From: Xanthobacteraceae bacterium
Lineage (GTDB): Bacteria > Pseudomonadota > Alphaproteobacteria > Rhizobiales > Xanthobacteraceae
Direction: 5' to 3'
Assembly (NCBI GenBank): GCA_019750915.1
Contig: JAIENY010000047.1
Coordinates: forward strand, 1 to 64,000
Length of the DNA stretch: 64,000 nucleotides
Every line of letters starts with the position of its first letter. The first letter of the stretch is position 1. This document shows positions 1 to 9,674 of the stretch, one piece after another. The notes under the pieces are model-generated. The model had not been told where the DNA came from. It did not search any database and saw only the letters and a list, made by a program, of their open reading frames with translations. The position numbers and the translations under genes were made by a program.

Positions 1-429
1 CCTCTCGCGAATGAACGGTTGGCCTTCAACAAGGCGGCCTCGAAATTCCGCAACGTCACTCTCGTGGCGGCGGCCGCCGGCGACAGCGAGGGCACGCTGA
101 CGCTGGAAACCGATCTCGACAATCTCGGCGCCAGCTCCGTGAGCGAATCGCAAGGCGGAATCAAAGTCCCCGCGCACCAGCTTCTTACCATTCTGCAAAA
201 CGCCGGCGTAACCCACGTCGATGCCCTGAAGATCGATGTCGAGGGATACGAAGATCGCGTCCTGATCAGTTTCTTTCGCGACGCCCCCCAATCGCTCTGG
301 CCGCGCGCCGTCGCGATCGAGCATCTGGAGCACGACGTCTGGCAGCAGGACTGCATCGCCGACATGGTTGCGCGCGGTTACATCATCACCGGCAAGACGC
401 GCAGCAACACGCTGCTGGTGCGCACATAA
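1..429 (+). CDS. FkbM family methyltransferase, C-terminal part
   Basis: The reading frame is open at the left edge, so only the last 142 residues of the gene are present. The segment V-D-A-L-K-I-D-V-E-G-Y-E is the typical FkbM-family motif in which the acidic residues close the SAM/substrate pocket, and the final N-T-L-L-V-R is a common ending. FkbM enzymes are SAM-dependent O-methyltransferases, often acting on sugars or polyketides; the substrate here cannot be told. An internal TTG at 19 is not a convincing start because the frame continues upstream with family-like sequence. Confidence 0.8.
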   Translation, partial: PLANERLAFNKAASKFRNVTLVAAAAGDSEGTLTLETDLDNLGASSVSESQGGIKVPAHQLLTILQNAGVTHVDALKIDVEGYEDRVLISFFRDAPQSLWPRAVAIEHLEHDVWQQDCIADMVARGYIITGKTRSNTLLVRT

Positions 430-439
430 GTCACGCCCG

Positions 440-817
440 TTATTTGAAGGCGGGCAATAGGAAGATTGCGAGGTTGGCGAGCAACGCCAGCCCAAAAATG
501 CCGGATCGCACGGTGCAATAATTCAGGACGTAGGCAACGCCGTGCGCGAAACGGAGCACGATGTAGGCCACCGCCAGCCAGTTGACGGTCACGATCGCCG
601 CGCCTTGCGTCACCGCGATGATCACCGCGGCGGCGAAGAACGGGAAATTCTCATAGGCATTGTAGTGGGCGGCATAGGCGCGCCGGTACATCGGCGGAAG
701 GTTGGCTGTCGATTCGCGTGGGCGATGATTATCGACATCGCCGCCTGATTTCGCCACCGCCGCCCAGAATATCGGAAGCATTGCTGCAACCAGAATGCAC
801 CAATAGGCTAATGGCAT
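440..817 (-). CDS. MAPEG family membrane protein
   Basis: Predicted 125-residue integral membrane protein with about four hydrophobic segments and the central R-x-x-x-A-H-x-N-x-x-E-N-F-P-F-F signature of MAPEG proteins (membrane-associated proteins in eicosanoid and glutathione metabolism). Bacterial members are small inner-membrane proteins, some glutathione-dependent, most of unknown substrate. The start at 817 is preferred over a longer frame from 841 because AGGAGAGG lies 6-7 bases before it. It converges on the FkbM gene with a 10-base gap. Confidence 0.85.
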   Translation of the reverse strand: MPLAYWCILVAAMLPIFWAAVAKSGGDVDNHRPRESTANLPPMYRRAYAAHYNAYENFPFFAAAVIIAVTQGAAIVTVNWLAVAYIVLRFAHGVAYVLNYCTVRSGIFGLALLANLAIFLLPAFK

Positions 818-943
818 CTGCCCTCTCCTAGATCGATGCATTTCGATCTTCGTCGGCGTGACCCGTCAACCTCATATCACACTCGACGGAGGGAACATGC
901 TGTTGAACCGCCCGTTAAATCGCCCTGAGAGGGAGAACGAGTG

Positions 944-1420
944 ATGGCAGACACCGACGCCGAAAAAGCCTGGCATATGATGGAAAAGATCGGCTTTGCG
1001 ATGCTGGTCACACGTGATGGAGACAAGCTTCGCGCGCGTCCTATGGCAGCCGTTGTTGCGCCGGACGAAAACCGGATTTACTTTCTCACAGACGCACGTC
1101 GTCACAAGGATGAAGAGATTGCGGCACACCCGCAGGTCAACCTTGCGTTCGCCAACGCAAGTGACCAAAAATACGTTTCCGTGAGCGGAACGGCAGTTGT
1201 GTCAAACGATCGCTCCAAAATCCGGCAACTATTTTCGACATCGGCAAAAGCCTGGTGGGACAGCGCGGACGACCCCAACATCCGCGTTCTCAACGTGACG
1301 CCCGAGGAGGCAGAGTATTGGGATTCTCCCGGCGCCGTGGTGAGCTACATCAAGATGGCCGCTGCGGCGGTCTCAGGCAATCGTCCGGCGATCGGCGACA
1401 ATCGCAAGACGGCGTTGTAA
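944..1420 (+). CDS. Pyridoxamine 5'-phosphate oxidase-like (general stress) protein
   Basis: 158 residues with the split-barrel FMN-binding layout: an N-terminal helix, R-A-R-P-M-A (about residues 27-32), I-Y-F-L-T-D, then V-N-L-A-F-A and Y-V-S-V-S-G-T-A strands, and a C-terminal W-D-S-P-G. This matches the general-stress-protein-26 branch of the family rather than true PdxH. It probably binds a flavin or F420-like cofactor; the reaction is unknown. A GTG at 941 could also serve as start; GAGAGGGAG lies just upstream of both. The next small gene follows after 2 bases, so the two are probably co-transcribed. Confidence 0.85.
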   Translation: MADTDAEKAWHMMEKIGFAMLVTRDGDKLRARPMAAVVAPDENRIYFLTDARRHKDEEIAAHPQVNLAFANASDQKYVSVSGTAVVSNDRSKIRQLFSTSAKAWWDSADDPNIRVLNVTPEEAEYWDSPGAVVSYIKMAAAAVSGNRPAIGDNRKTAL

Positions 1421-1422
1421 GG

Positions 1423-1671
1423 ATGGTCAATATCACGATGTCTCCCAATCCGCAGGAAGTCCCGCCATCGAAGCCGCCTCAGCCGAGCGAGCCCCCGCGC
1501 GAAGATCCCCCAGGACGTCCGCAGCCGGGACCGGATATTCCGGCCCCGATGCGCGAGCCCGGTACGCCGTCGCCGCCTGACGAATTACCAGGCCAAATTC
1601 CGCCCGAATTTCCGGATGGCGGACCGGAATTACCTGACGGTCCGCCCTCCCCCGTCAGCGGCCTTTTGTGA
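1423..1671 (+). CDS. Small proline-rich hypothetical protein
   Basis: 82 residues, more than a third proline, with P-P-x-P and acidic spacing and no hydrophobic segment or signal peptide. It begins 2 bases after the flavin-binding protein and ends just before a hairpin region, so it looks like the last gene of a two-gene unit. No function can be assigned. Low-complexity composition makes both homology and the exact start (1423 or the ATG at 1438) uncertain. Chance read-through of a CCG-rich stretch is possible, but the close coupling favours a real gene. Confidence 0.5.
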   Translation: MVNITMSPNPQEVPPSKPPQPSEPPREDPPGRPQPGPDIPAPMREPGTPSPPDELPGQIPPEFPDGGPELPDGPPSPVSGLL

Positions 1672-1687
1672 GTTCATGCGATTGCAA

Positions 1688-1748
1688 TGCAGCGTGAAGC
1701 GCTGCATGAACACGGTTCGGTGCCGTGCCGTGTCATCCTGTTTTTTTC
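1688..1748 (+). terminator. Hairpins followed by T-run
   Basis: Two successive inverted repeats (GCAGCG/CGCTGC and ACACGG/CCGTGT) are followed by a run of seven T, as expected for a terminator of the upstream two-gene unit. The second arm is 8-10 bases from the T-run, so efficiency is uncertain. Confidence 0.35.
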
Positions 1749-1884
1749 GTTTAAATAAGACCCCGGCGGTTACTGCCACACTCCCGCCTTACCCATAACG
1801 ACTCATCACCGAATGCTCCATCCGCTCGCGGATGCGAGTTGTGAACTTTGCTGACGGACATCGTTCGAACATCAAAAGGTATCC

Positions 1885-3669
1885 ATGAAAACCCTGAGTC
1901 AAAACTTCAGATTGATTCTTCTCGCGACCACTGCGCTTTCCATTTCGCAATATTCTTATGCGGCGCCCGCGCCGTTCGTCGTTGCCCAAGCCGCGCCCGA
2001 ACAGAAAGCTCCTGAAGGCGCGCCGCCCAAGCAACAGCCTCATCCACCCGGCGTACCGAGGGCGCAGCCGCCCCGTCCGCCGCAGGCACAGCCTCCCCGT
2101 CCGCCCGGTCCGCCGCAAATCCCCGGTGGCCGTCCCGTGACGCCGCCCGGCGCGCCTCGCGCTGAGCCTCCGCGCCCCTCCGCGCCGCCACAGGCACGCC
2201 CACCTGTCCCGCCGCGCCCGCCGGAAGCCGCTCCTCAGCACACCCCGCCAGCGACAAATCTTCCGCCGGTCCCCGGCGGCGGCGCGCCGCAACGTCATAA
2301 CGAGCAGCAGCTTCAGCGGCCCGCAGTGCCCGCTCCGCAGCCAGTGCAGCCGCGTCCCGAGAGCGCCCAACCGATCGCGCCGGGGGCCCGTGACGTGACG
2401 CCGCATCGCACTGCGCCGCCTCCGCCTGTCTCAACGCCGAATGCCGTGCAGACGCCGCCCGGTGCGCGGCCGCTTCCGGCGCCGCCAGCGTCCAATGCAC
2501 CCGCCCCCGTTGCGCCGAACGCGCCCGGAGTTCCCGGTGCACCTGGCTTCAATGGACAACGCTCCGAGCGCCACGGTCCCCCTCCCGGATTGCCGCCGGG
2601 CACCCCTGCCGGACCCGCGCGCGCGCCGGTCGCAGCACCGCTGCCGCCAGCCCCTACATCCTCCGCAACTACACCGCTGCCGGTCACACCAAACGGCGGC
2701 GGCCGTGCCTCGTTCGAATCCTTCCGCAATCAGCGGCAAGAAACCGTCGAGAACGGACGCACCATTATTCGCGAACCCGACCGTGTGATCGTAAAAGATC
2801 CGAACGGCCAGTCGTTCATCCGCCATAACGAAGTCGATCGCTTCCGTTACGGCGCGCGTGACGTGCAGACCCAGCGCTTTGGCGACAACGACACGCGCAC
2901 CGTCATCGTGCGCCCGGACGGCACGCAGATCATCAACGAGGTCGGCCAGGACGGCCGCCTGCTCCGCCGCATGCGCCGCGGACGCGACGGACGTGACATC
3001 GTCATTATCGACAACCGGCCGCGCGGAGGCGGCGGCTTTGGTGCGGGACTTGCCGCGGGCCTGGTGGCAGGAGCGGTTGGCGGCTACTTCGTCGCGCTGC
3101 CGCCGCCGGTGCTGCGAATTCCGCAGAACCGCTACATCGTCGAATCGGACGACGCCTCGCCCGAGCTGATCTACGACACGCTCGAAGCACCGCCCGTGGA
3201 GCGTCTCGACCGCGCCTATTCGCTCGACGAAATCCGTTACAGCCCGTCGATACGCCAGCGCATGCCGAGCATCGATCTGGACACGATCAATTTCGAAACC
3301 GGATCATGGGAGATCTCGCCCGATCAGGCGTCGAAGCTGCAGGTGATCGCGGACGGCCTCAACCGGGCAATCCAGCGCTCCCCGCAGGAGGTGTTCCTGA
3401 TCGAGGGCCACACCGATGCGGTCGGCTCGGATGTCGACAACCTGTCGCTGTCGGACCGGCGCGCCCAGTCCGCAGCTGAGCTCCTGTCGCAGCAATTCGG
3501 CGTTCCGGCGGAGAACCTCGTCACGCAAGGTTATGGCGAGCAGTATCTGAAGATTCCGACCGACGGACCGGAGCGAGTGAACCGGCGCGTCACCGTCCGG
3601 CGCATCACGCCGCTCTTGACCGGTGATAACCAGGCGGCCCCTCCCCCGCCAGGGCCGGGTCCGCGCTGA
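1885..3669 (+). CDS. Proline-rich OmpA-family outer membrane protein
   Basis: 594 residues. A signal peptide (cleavage after S-Y-A-A, about residue 27) is followed by a proline-rich disordered stretch to about residue 270, a charged repeat-like region (R-P-D-G-T-Q-I-I-N-E), a Gly-rich G-A-G-L-A-A-G-L-V-A-G segment near 385, and a C-terminal OmpA domain (about 460-575). The OmpA domain has N-F-E-T-G-S-W, G-H-T-D-A-V-G and N-R-R-V-T-V, the residues that hold peptidoglycan diaminopimelate. It probably anchors the envelope to peptidoglycan, with the Pro-rich region spanning the periplasm. A strong terminator follows. Confidence 0.9.
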   Translation: MKTLSQNFRLILLATTALSISQYSYAAPAPFVVAQAAPEQKAPEGAPPKQQPHPPGVPRAQPPRPPQAQPPRPPGPPQIPGGRPVTPPGAPRAEPPRPSAPPQARPPVPPRPPEAAPQHTPPATNLPPVPGGGAPQRHNEQQLQRPAVPAPQPVQPRPESAQPIAPGARDVTPHRTAPPPPVSTPNAVQTPPGARPLPAPPASNAPAPVAPNAPGVPGAPGFNGQRSERHGPPPGLPPGTPAGPARAPVAAPLPPAPTSSATTPLPVTPNGGGRASFESFRNQRQETVENGRTIIREPDRVIVKDPNGQSFIRHNEVDRFRYGARDVQTQRFGDNDTRTVIVRPDGTQIINEVGQDGRLLRRMRRGRDGRDIVIIDNRPRGGGGFGAGLAAGLVAGAVGGYFVALPPPVLRIPQNRYIVESDDASPELIYDTLEAPPVERLDRAYSLDEIRYSPSIRQRMPSIDLDTINFETGSWEISPDQASKLQVIADGLNRAIQRSPQEVFLIEGHTDAVGSDVDNLSLSDRRAQSAAELLSQQFGVPAENLVTQGYGEQYLKIPTDGPERVNRRVTVRRITPLLTGDNQAAPPPPGPGPR

Positions 3670-3689
3670 GACAAAGCGGCATTGAATCA

Positions 3690-3720
3690 AAACGGCTGGG
3701 AGCGATCCCAGCCGTTTTTG
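3690..3720 (+). terminator. Rho-independent terminator
   Basis: AACGGCTGGGA and TCCCAGCCGTT form a perfect 11-bp stem with a 4-base loop, followed by TTTT, about 20 bases after the OmpA-family gene. Confidence 0.9.
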
Positions 3721-3741
3721 TGTGAGAAGGCCTTCGACCGT

Positions 3742-3981
3742 TCAAGTCCGCCTGATCTCTGAGGGCGCGATCAGGACCACTTTCCCGCCGGCGGCCCCCT
3801 TCATGCGCAAAGAGAAACCGCGCTGCAAATAGCTTTCGATCTGGTCTTCCCGGGCCGAAAGCTGATGCTTGGCGTGATGTTTCACCTCGCCCAGAGCAGG
3901 ATCGGCGACGCGATAGAGTCCATTGGGGTAGCGATGCGGCGTAAAGATTTCTCCGTCCGGCCCCACATGCTCCCATCCCAT
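3742..3981 (-). CDS. Small conserved hypothetical protein
   Basis: 79 residues, soluble, starting M-G-W-E-H-V-G-P-D-G-E and rich in charged residues, with no recognised domain. GGGAGGA lies 6 bases before the ATG, which supports translation. It sits upstream of the terminator of the opposing OmpA gene and 36 bases downstream of argG on the same strand, so it may be the last gene of an argG transcript. Function unknown. Confidence 0.6.
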   Translation of the reverse strand: MGWEHVGPDGEIFTPHRYPNGLYRVADPALGEVKHHAKHQLSAREDQIESYLQRGFSLRMKGAAGGKVVLIAPSEIRRT

Positions 3982-4017
3982 GACGAATCCTCCCGCCGCG
4001 CCGAAACAGACCGGCGA

Positions 4018-5247
4018 TTACAGCCCCAGCTTCTTCTTGCGCTGGCCGAGGGTGCGCAGACGCAGCGCGTTGAGCTTGATAAAGCCCGCGGCGTCGCGGT
4101 GATCGTAAGCCACGGCGCCTTCCTCGAAGGTGACGAGGTCCTGATCGTAAAGCGAGTATTTGCTCTCGCGGCCGATCAGGATGGCGTTGCCCTTGTAAAG
4201 CTTCAGCCGCACTGAGCCGGTGACATACTGCTGACTGAGATCGATCGCGGCCTGAAGCATTTCGCGCTCCGGCGAGAACCAGAAACCGTTGTAGACCAGC
4301 TCGGCATATTTCGGCATCAACTCGTCCTTCAAATGCGCTGCACCGCGATCGAGCGTGATCTGCTCGATGCCGCGATGTGCCTGAAGAAGGATGGTGCCGC
4401 CCGGCGTTTCGTACATGCCGCGCGACTTCATGCCGACAAAACGGTTCTCGACCAGATCAAGGCGGCCGATGCCGTTGGCCTTGCCGAGTTCGTTGAGATT
4501 GGCAAGCAATGTCGCAGGCGACATTTTCTTGCCGTCGATCGCGACGGCGTCGCCCTTTTCGAAATCGATGGTGATGACAGTTGGTGTGTCGGGCGCCTGC
4601 TCCGGAGAGAGCGTGCGCGAATAAACGTAATCCGGAACTTCGTTCGCCGGATCTTCCAGAACCTTGCCTTCGCTTGAAGCGTGCAACAGGTTGGCGTCGA
4701 CCGAGAACGGGGCTTCGCCGCGCTTGTCCTTGGCGATCGGAATCTGGTTCTTCTCGGCGAAGGCGATCAGTTGTTCGCGCGAGCGCAGATCCCATTCACG
4801 CCATGGTGCGATGATGGTGATGTCGGGCTTGAGCGCATAATAGCCGAGTTCGAAGCGGACCTGATCGTTGCCCTTTCCGGTCGCACCGTGCGACACCGCG
4901 TCGGCGCCGACCTTCTCGGCGATCTCGATCTGCTTCTTGGCGATCAGCGGGCGCGCGATCGAGGTGCCCAGCAGATACTGGCCCTCATAAACCGCGTTGG
5001 CACGGAACATCGGGAAGACGTAATCGCGAACGAACTCCTCGCGCAGATCCTCGATGAAGATGTTCTCGTCCTTGATGCCGAGAAGCTGTGCCTTCTTGCG
5101 GGCCGGCTCCAGCTCCTCGCCCTGGCCGAGGTCGGCGGTGAAGGTCACCACCTCGCAGCCGTAGGTGGTCTGAAGCCATTTCAAGATGATCGAGGTATCC
5201 AGCCCGCCGGAGTAGGCGAGCACGACCTTCTTCACGTCCTTGCTCAT
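4018..5247 (-). CDS. argG: Argininosuccinate synthase
   Basis: 409 residues, full length for the family. The N-terminal [10 protein letters not shown] is the ATP-pyrophosphatase P-loop; [10 protein letters not shown] and [14 protein letters not shown] are the citrulline/aspartate-binding signatures. The enzyme joins citrulline and aspartate using ATP, the penultimate step of arginine synthesis, in the cytoplasm. AAGG precedes the ATG by about 6 bases. It stands alone on the minus strand, with PAP2 phosphatase 92 bases upstream. Confidence 0.98.
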   Translation of the reverse strand: MSKDVKKVVLAYSGGLDTSIILKWLQTTYGCEVVTFTADLGQGEELEPARKKAQLLGIKDENIFIEDLREEFVRDYVFPMFRANAVYEGQYLLGTSIARPLIAKKQIEIAEKVGADAVSHGATGKGNDQVRFELGYYALKPDITIIAPWREWDLRSREQLIAFAEKNQIPIAKDKRGEAPFSVDANLLHASSEGKVLEDPANEVPDYVYSRTLSPEQAPDTPTVITIDFEKGDAVAIDGKKMSPATLLANLNELGKANGIGRLDLVENRFVGMKSRGMYETPGGTILLQAHRGIEQITLDRGAAHLKDELMPKYAELVYNGFWFSPEREMLQAAIDLSQQYVTGSVRLKLYKGNAILIGRESKYSLYDQDLVTFEEGAVAYDHRDAAGFIKLNALRLRTLGQRKKKLGL

Positions 5248-5339
5248 TGAAAACCTTAAAGAGTGGATGGCGCAAACGCGCTTTAAGAATTCGGCGGGAC
5301 TATATAAAGAAAGCCCGTCCGCGCAAGGCTTCGGCGCGT

Positions 5340-6161
5340 TTAAGTCGGCCGCCGGGAGCTATTCCGGGCGGCGACCTGCCCCTGACGAACCCGCGGCGCC
5401 GGCCCGATATTGCGGCCAAACAGCCGCTGGCGCCAGCGGTAGCCCGGCCATGCCAGCTGGGTCAGCCATGCATCGACCTCCTCATCGGTCAGCCGCGTCG
5501 AGGGCCAGCGGTAGATCAGCGCATACAACACCCAGATCACGAAAAACGACACCAGTCCGGACGCGATCACGTCGGTGGCGAAATGCCCGCCGAATGTCAT
5601 CCGCAATCCACCGGTGAAAATGCCGAACAGGGTCGCGCCGAGATAGGCAACCGGCCGCCACTGCGGCGGGGTCAGCGCTGCGGGCGCGTACGTCCAGAAC
5701 GCGGTCGCGCCTTCGCCGGAGAAGAACGAGCAGTTCTTCGGGCAGGTGCCGCGCGGATCCCACCACGGCACAAACGCCTTGTCGCCATTGAACTCGACGA
5801 CATGGGCAGGGCGCGGACGCCCCCAATAGGTCTTGAAGGTGACGTTCGACAGCAGAACCGCGGAAATCAGAATGCTGCCGAGCAGGAACAGGATCTTGCG
5901 GCCCGGAATCATCAGCGGCCTCACCGGGCGGAACAGCTTAACCACAATGGCCAGGATCGAGGGAATGACAAAAGCCCAGGCCAGCCACATCGCGGCGTTG
6001 CGCGCGAGGATCGCCCAGTGGACCTGCCCCATCGGGAAGATCTTGGTCTGCGGATTATAAAACCGCGCCGCGATCGACAGGTCGAGCGTCGGGTAGACCG
6101 TAAAGATCAGTCCGAAGACAAGCGCAAGTGTCAGCGCAATGAAAAGGCCGGTCCGGTTCAT
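5340..6161 (-). CDS. PAP2-family membrane phosphatase (lipid phosphatase)
   Basis: 273 residues with about six membrane segments. The three phosphatase motifs are visible: [17 protein letters not shown], and [11 protein letters not shown] (acid-phosphatase Arg, His and Asp). The second motif has Glu where many PAP2 proteins have His, as in LpxE/LpxF-like lipid A and phosphatidylglycerophosphate phosphatases. It probably dephosphorylates a lipid at the periplasmic face; which lipid is not shown. Confidence 0.85.
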   Translation of the reverse strand: MNRTGLFIALTLALVFGLIFTVYPTLDLSIAARFYNPQTKIFPMGQVHWAILARNAAMWLAWAFVIPSILAIVVKLFRPVRPLMIPGRKILFLLGSILISAVLLSNVTFKTYWGRPRPAHVVEFNGDKAFVPWWDPRGTCPKNCSFFSGEGATAFWTYAPAALTPPQWRPVAYLGATLFGIFTGGLRMTFGGHFATDVIASGLVSFFVIWVLYALIYRWPSTRLTDEEVDAWLTQLAWPGYRWRQRLFGRNIGPAPRVRQGQVAARNSSRRPT

Positions 6162-6197
6162 GATCGCTGTGTAGCCGAGGCACGTCGTTCTGCAAAG

Positions 6198-6650
6198 CTA
6201 ACCGGCATTCGGCGCTCCGGTCTGCCGCCATTTTCCGGCGCTGTGGCCCGCGATCAGCCAATAGACAACGCCGCCGAGGATGCCGGCGCCGACCATGACT
6301 TCGAGATGCCGCCGCACGATGCCGTCGAACGTCATTGTCGCCGGATCGAACGGGACGAAGGCAAGGTATGAGCACAGCCCCGCGATGCCGCCGAAGACGG
6401 CATAGATCAAAAGACTGCGAATCGAAAATACTTCCGTGATCAGCACCGCGATTAGGGCGGGCACCAGCGCGAAACCCGAAATCAAAAGAAAACCGAAACC
6501 GGCGATCACATTCATCGTGTCGTTGTTCAGGTCGAGTGTTTGCAGGTCCATCTCGGGAAACAGCAAAGCGAACAGCACGACCATGCTGGCGACGAAACAG
6601 GCGGCGAGAAATCCGAAGAATGTCGCGAACAGGCGGATGATCAATGCCAT
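6198..6650 (-). CDS. Hypothetical membrane protein
   Basis: 150 residues with four predicted membrane segments and short loops; no catalytic motif is seen. The start at 6650 (M-A-L-I-I-R-L) is chosen because residues upstream of it are charged and unlike a membrane protein. It follows rlmN by 70 bases on the same strand and precedes the PAP2 gene by 36, so the three may be one transcript. Related to uncharacterised rhizobial membrane proteins by general look only. Confidence 0.65.
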   Translation of the reverse strand: MALIIRLFATFFGFLAACFVASMVVLFALLFPEMDLQTLDLNNDTMNVIAGFGFLLISGFALVPALIAVLITEVFSIRSLLIYAVFGGIAGLCSYLAFVPFDPATMTFDGIVRRHLEVMVGAGILGGVVYWLIAGHSAGKWRQTGAPNAG

Positions 6651-6720
6651 GAGCGATACTTCACGCTTGCCTGGGCACGATCTGGCCCGAAAACCGCTGC
6701 GCACCCTTGGGCGTCATGTC

Positions 6721-7920
6721 CTAGTCCGTCATCGACATTGCGCGCAGCGCGTCGCGTTCACGCACCGACAGCTTTTCGGTTTCCGACTTCAACTGGCCGC
6801 AGGCGGCCAGAATATCTCGCCCTCGCGGCGTGCGGACCGGTGACGAATAGCCGGCGTTGAAGATGTATTCGGAAAACTTCTCGATCTGATCCCAGTCCGA
6901 GCACTCGTACGAACTGCCGGGCCACGGATTGAAGGGGATGAGATTGATCTTGGCGGGGATTCCCTTCAGCAGCTTCACCAGCAACTTGGCGTCGTCCAGT
7001 GAGTCGTTGATGCCCTTGAGCATCACGTATTCGAAAGTGATGCGCCGCGCGTTCGATGCGCCGGGATAGTTACGGCAGGCGTCGAGCAGTTCGGAAATCG
7101 GATATTTGCGATTCAGCGGCACGAGCTCGTTGCGCAATTCGTCGCGCACCGCATGCAGCGAGATCGCCAGCATCACGCCGGTTTCCTCACCCATCCGCGC
7201 GATGTTCGGCACCACGCCCGACGTCGATAGCGTGATGCGTCGGCGCGACAGTCCGATGCCCTCGCCGTCGGAGATCGTCAGCAGCGCATCGCGCACCGCA
7301 TCAAAATTATAGAGCGGCTCGCCCATGCCCATCAGCACCACATTGGTGACAAGGCGGTTGCCGTTCGGTGTCTCGCGGTCGATCCAGTCGTTCAAACGAT
7401 CCCGCGCGACCATAACCTGGCCGACGATTTCGCCGGCGGTGAGGTTGCGCACCAGCCGCTGCGTGCCGGTGTGGCAAAACGAACAGTTCAGCGTGCAGCC
7501 GACCTGCGAGGAAACGCATAGCGTGCCGCGGTCGGTTTCCGGAATGTAAACGCATTCGACTTCATGCGGCCGCTCGGAGGCATGTCCGCTCGGCAACCGC
7601 AGCAGCCACTTGCGCGTGCCATCGTTCGAAACCTGTTCGGCGACAACCTCGGGCCGCGCGACGGTGAAACGCTCCGCGAGTTGTACGCGCATGCCCTTGG
7701 AGACGTTCGACATCTCCTCGAAGCTCTGCGCGCCGCGCACGTACATCCAGTGCCAAAGCTGCTGGGCGCGCATCTTGCGCTGCCTGTCCGCAACGCCAAG
7801 TTCGCCCAGCTTCTCGGCCAGTTCCGCGCGCGACAACCCGATCAGCGACGGCTTGTCCGGAGCCACGTATGTTTCAAGCGCGGTCTTTTCCAACGGCGCG
7901 TTTTGCGGGACGGTGCTCAC
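6721..7920 (-). CDS. rlmN: Dual-specificity 23S rRNA/tRNA adenine C2-methyltransferase
   Basis: 399 residues. Radical SAM motif C-T-L-N-C-S-F-C (about residues 142-149), the SAM-binding M-G-M-G-E-P-L, and a C-terminal A-A-C-G-Q-L with the methyl-carrying cysteine identify RlmN. It methylates A2503 of 23S rRNA and A37 of some tRNAs. The GTG start at 7920 overlaps the TGA of the upstream ialB-like gene (GTGA), indicating translational coupling; a longer open frame runs back into that gene but would overlap it fully. Confidence 0.95.
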   Translation of the reverse strand: MSTVPQNAPLEKTALETYVAPDKPSLIGLSRAELAEKLGELGVADRQRKMRAQQLWHWMYVRGAQSFEEMSNVSKGMRVQLAERFTVARPEVVAEQVSNDGTRKWLLRLPSGHASERPHEVECVYIPETDRGTLCVSSQVGCTLNCSFCHTGTQRLVRNLTAGEIVGQVMVARDRLNDWIDRETPNGNRLVTNVVLMGMGEPLYNFDAVRDALLTISDGEGIGLSRRRITLSTSGVVPNIARMGEETGVMLAISLHAVRDELRNELVPLNRKYPISELLDACRNYPGASNARRITFEYVMLKGINDSLDDAKLLVKLLKGIPAKINLIPFNPWPGSSYECSDWDQIEKFSEYIFNAGYSSPVRTPRGRDILAACGQLKSETEKLSVRERDALRAMSMTD

Positions 7921-8531
7921 CGCTTGCAATCCTGGGCAAGCTTGTCGAGTGCCTGCGCAAGCCCCTTGAGCGAGAACACGTCGGTGCTCTCGGTGCCTTT
8001 GCCGGAGACGCCCGTGACAACGGCATCCGAGCCTTTGCGCATCGCGTCCACCATGCGCTCCTCTTCGGCGGCGTTCTTGATCCACAGACCATCGCCCTGC
8101 GCGTACATTGCGTATTTCGCCTTGCCGATCTCGAGCATCGAATCCGCACCTGGCTTGAGCTGGTAGCCGATCATGATCGACACTTCGTTCGTCACTTTCT
8201 CACCTGGCCGCGTCGAGACAAACGCGTAGGCCGGATCACGCGGACGGTTCGGCGGATTGGTTTTCGAGGACGATGGTTTGGCCAGCGCGAAGCACACCTT
8301 CTTGCCGCTGGGCATCGCGACATAAGCGCCCCAATTCCCGTACTGGCCGACCAGCGTCGGCTCCGCGCTGCCCGCAGACGGCGGCTTCGCCTCGGCCTTG
8401 CCGTCCGATTTTGGCTTGCTCCGAGACGCATGCGACTTCGACTTGGACGCCGCGGTCTGCGCCATGGCCGAGGCAGCAACGCAGCATGACAGCGCGACCG
8501 TGAGAATCCCCAGCATTCGCCGCAACATCAT
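7917..8531 (-). CDS. Invasion-associated locus B (IalB) family protein
   Basis: 204 residues: signal peptide ending A-S-A-M-A-Q (about residue 25), a Lys/Ser-rich linker, then an IalB-like domain with G-N-W-G-A-Y and two cysteines. Members are periplasmic or outer-membrane-associated proteins named after a Bartonella invasion factor; in free-living rhizobia their role is unknown. The tandem ATGs at 8531 and 8528 follow AAAGGG. It is coupled by a 4-base overlap to rlmN. Confidence 0.8.
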   Translation of the reverse strand: MMLRRMLGILTVALSCCVAASAMAQTAASKSKSHASRSKPKSDGKAEAKPPSAGSAEPTLVGQYGNWGAYVAMPSGKKVCFALAKPSSSKTNPPNRPRDPAYAFVSTRPGEKVTNEVSIMIGYQLKPGADSMLEIGKAKYAMYAQGDGLWIKNAAEEERMVDAMRKGSDAVVTGVSGKGTESTDVFSLKGLAQALDKLAQDCKR

Positions 8532-8679
8532 TGATGACCCTTTATCGAATTGCCGTGCCTGAAGCAGGGACCAGCAATATCCAGAAAACCAAAATTTTGA
8601 AAGATTCGCGAACTCTTTAACGCGATTTCCGCGCGGCGCCAGCCAAACGGCAGCAATGCGCCGGTTTTTGGGCCGGAAT

Positions 8680-9063
8680 TCAAGTCTCTGACGGCTCCGA
8701 TTCGAGCCCGCGCTGTAGCGCCGCCTGCGCAGCCTTGCGATGCTCGGGGGTGATGTGGCCGGACACCATGCGGATCGCGGTTGCGAGCACAGCGGCGTCA
8801 TCGGTGAAACCAAGCACTGGCAGCATGTCGGGAATGAAATCGAACGGCAGAATGAAGTACGCGATTGCGCCGATCAGCGTGATCTGGACATGCCGCGGCG
8901 TCTGGCGATCAAACGCGCAGTAGTAAGCCGCAAGCAAATCCTCCGCGAACGGAATTTTAGCAGCGACGCGCTTGATCTTGACCCAGAAACTTTCGCGTAC
9001 CCGTTCGGGATCACGCGCAAGCTGTTCCGTCTCGAACTCTATGCGGCTGTCCTGCGACGTCAC
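8680..9063 (-). CDS. DUF1232 (YkvA-like) membrane protein
   Basis: The core A-I-A-Y-F-I-L-P-F-D-F-I-P-D-M-L-P-V-L-G-F-T-D-D is the DUF1232 signature: one hydrophobic hairpin with P-x-D-x-I-P-D. The GTG at 9063 (V-T-S-Q-D-S-R) is preferred, giving 127 residues; the frame stays open to 9147, where the sequence looks non-coding. Function of the family is unknown; it is thought to be a small membrane protein. Confidence 0.75.
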   Translation of the reverse strand: MTSQDSRIEFETEQLARDPERVRESFWVKIKRVAAKIPFAEDLLAAYYCAFDRQTPRHVQITLIGAIAYFILPFDFIPDMLPVLGFTDDAAVLATAIRMVSGHITPEHRKAAQAALQRGLESEPSET

Positions 9064-9143
9064 GGTACCCGATAGTCCTTCCCTTTGCGTCAGGTCACTA
9101 TGTGTATCTGGGGTTGAAGGGCTATAGCCACAAGCCGGTTCCC

Positions 9144-9446
9144 TCAAATCCCGAGCGAGGTGGCAATGGCATTCATCGCCTTGGCCAAAGCGATATCGCG
9201 TGCGCTCACCCCTCCGGCGTCGTGGGTCGAAAGCGTTACCTCCACAGTCTTGTAGACGTTACGCCAATCGGGGTGGTGGTCGTGCTTTTCGGCGACCAGC
9301 GCGGCGCGGGTCATGAATCCGAAGGCGGCATTGAAATCCTTGAAAACAAACGTGCGAGAGAGAGCCTTGCCCGCCTCCACTTCGGCCCATCCCGGAATCG
9401 TCGCAAGAGCAGCTTTGCGATCTTCCGCCGACAATAAACTAACCAT
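9144..9446 (-). CDS. phhB: 4a-hydroxytetrahydrobiopterin dehydratase
   Basis: 100 residues, the standard PCD/DCoH length. K-H-D-H-H-P-D-W contains the catalytic histidines, and [13 protein letters not shown] is the second conserved block. The enzyme dehydrates 4a-hydroxytetrahydrobiopterin after aromatic amino-acid hydroxylation; in bacteria lacking phenylalanine hydroxylase it may act in molybdopterin or folate chemistry. No hydroxylase gene is nearby. Confidence 0.95.
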   Translation of the reverse strand: MVSLLSAEDRKAALATIPGWAEVEAGKALSRTFVFKDFNAAFGFMTRAALVAEKHDHHPDWRNVYKTVEVTLSTHDAGGVSARDIALAKAMNAIATSLGI

Positions 9447-9674
9447 ATGTGTTTCCTTGCCTTCCCAGACACGAACCCGACTGCCGGTTTGTCGTTCCTA
9501 TGAAATGGCGGTCCGCTAACCAAGGTTCCAACGCGGGCTGGACAGACCGATTCCCGCCGCAAAATCTGGTAGAGTGCCAAACATAAGTGCTTTTTTCTCC
9601 AAACCCGCCCGAGCACGCGCGAGTTGCATCAGGCAGGCTCACTAGCACCATGGCTGAGAATTGGCGATGAAACG

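Noticed and set aside
5247-6371. 374-codon plus-strand frame opposite the PAP2 gene
   Set aside because: Arg/Pro/Gly-rich antisense shadow; PAP2 motifs lie on the minus strand.
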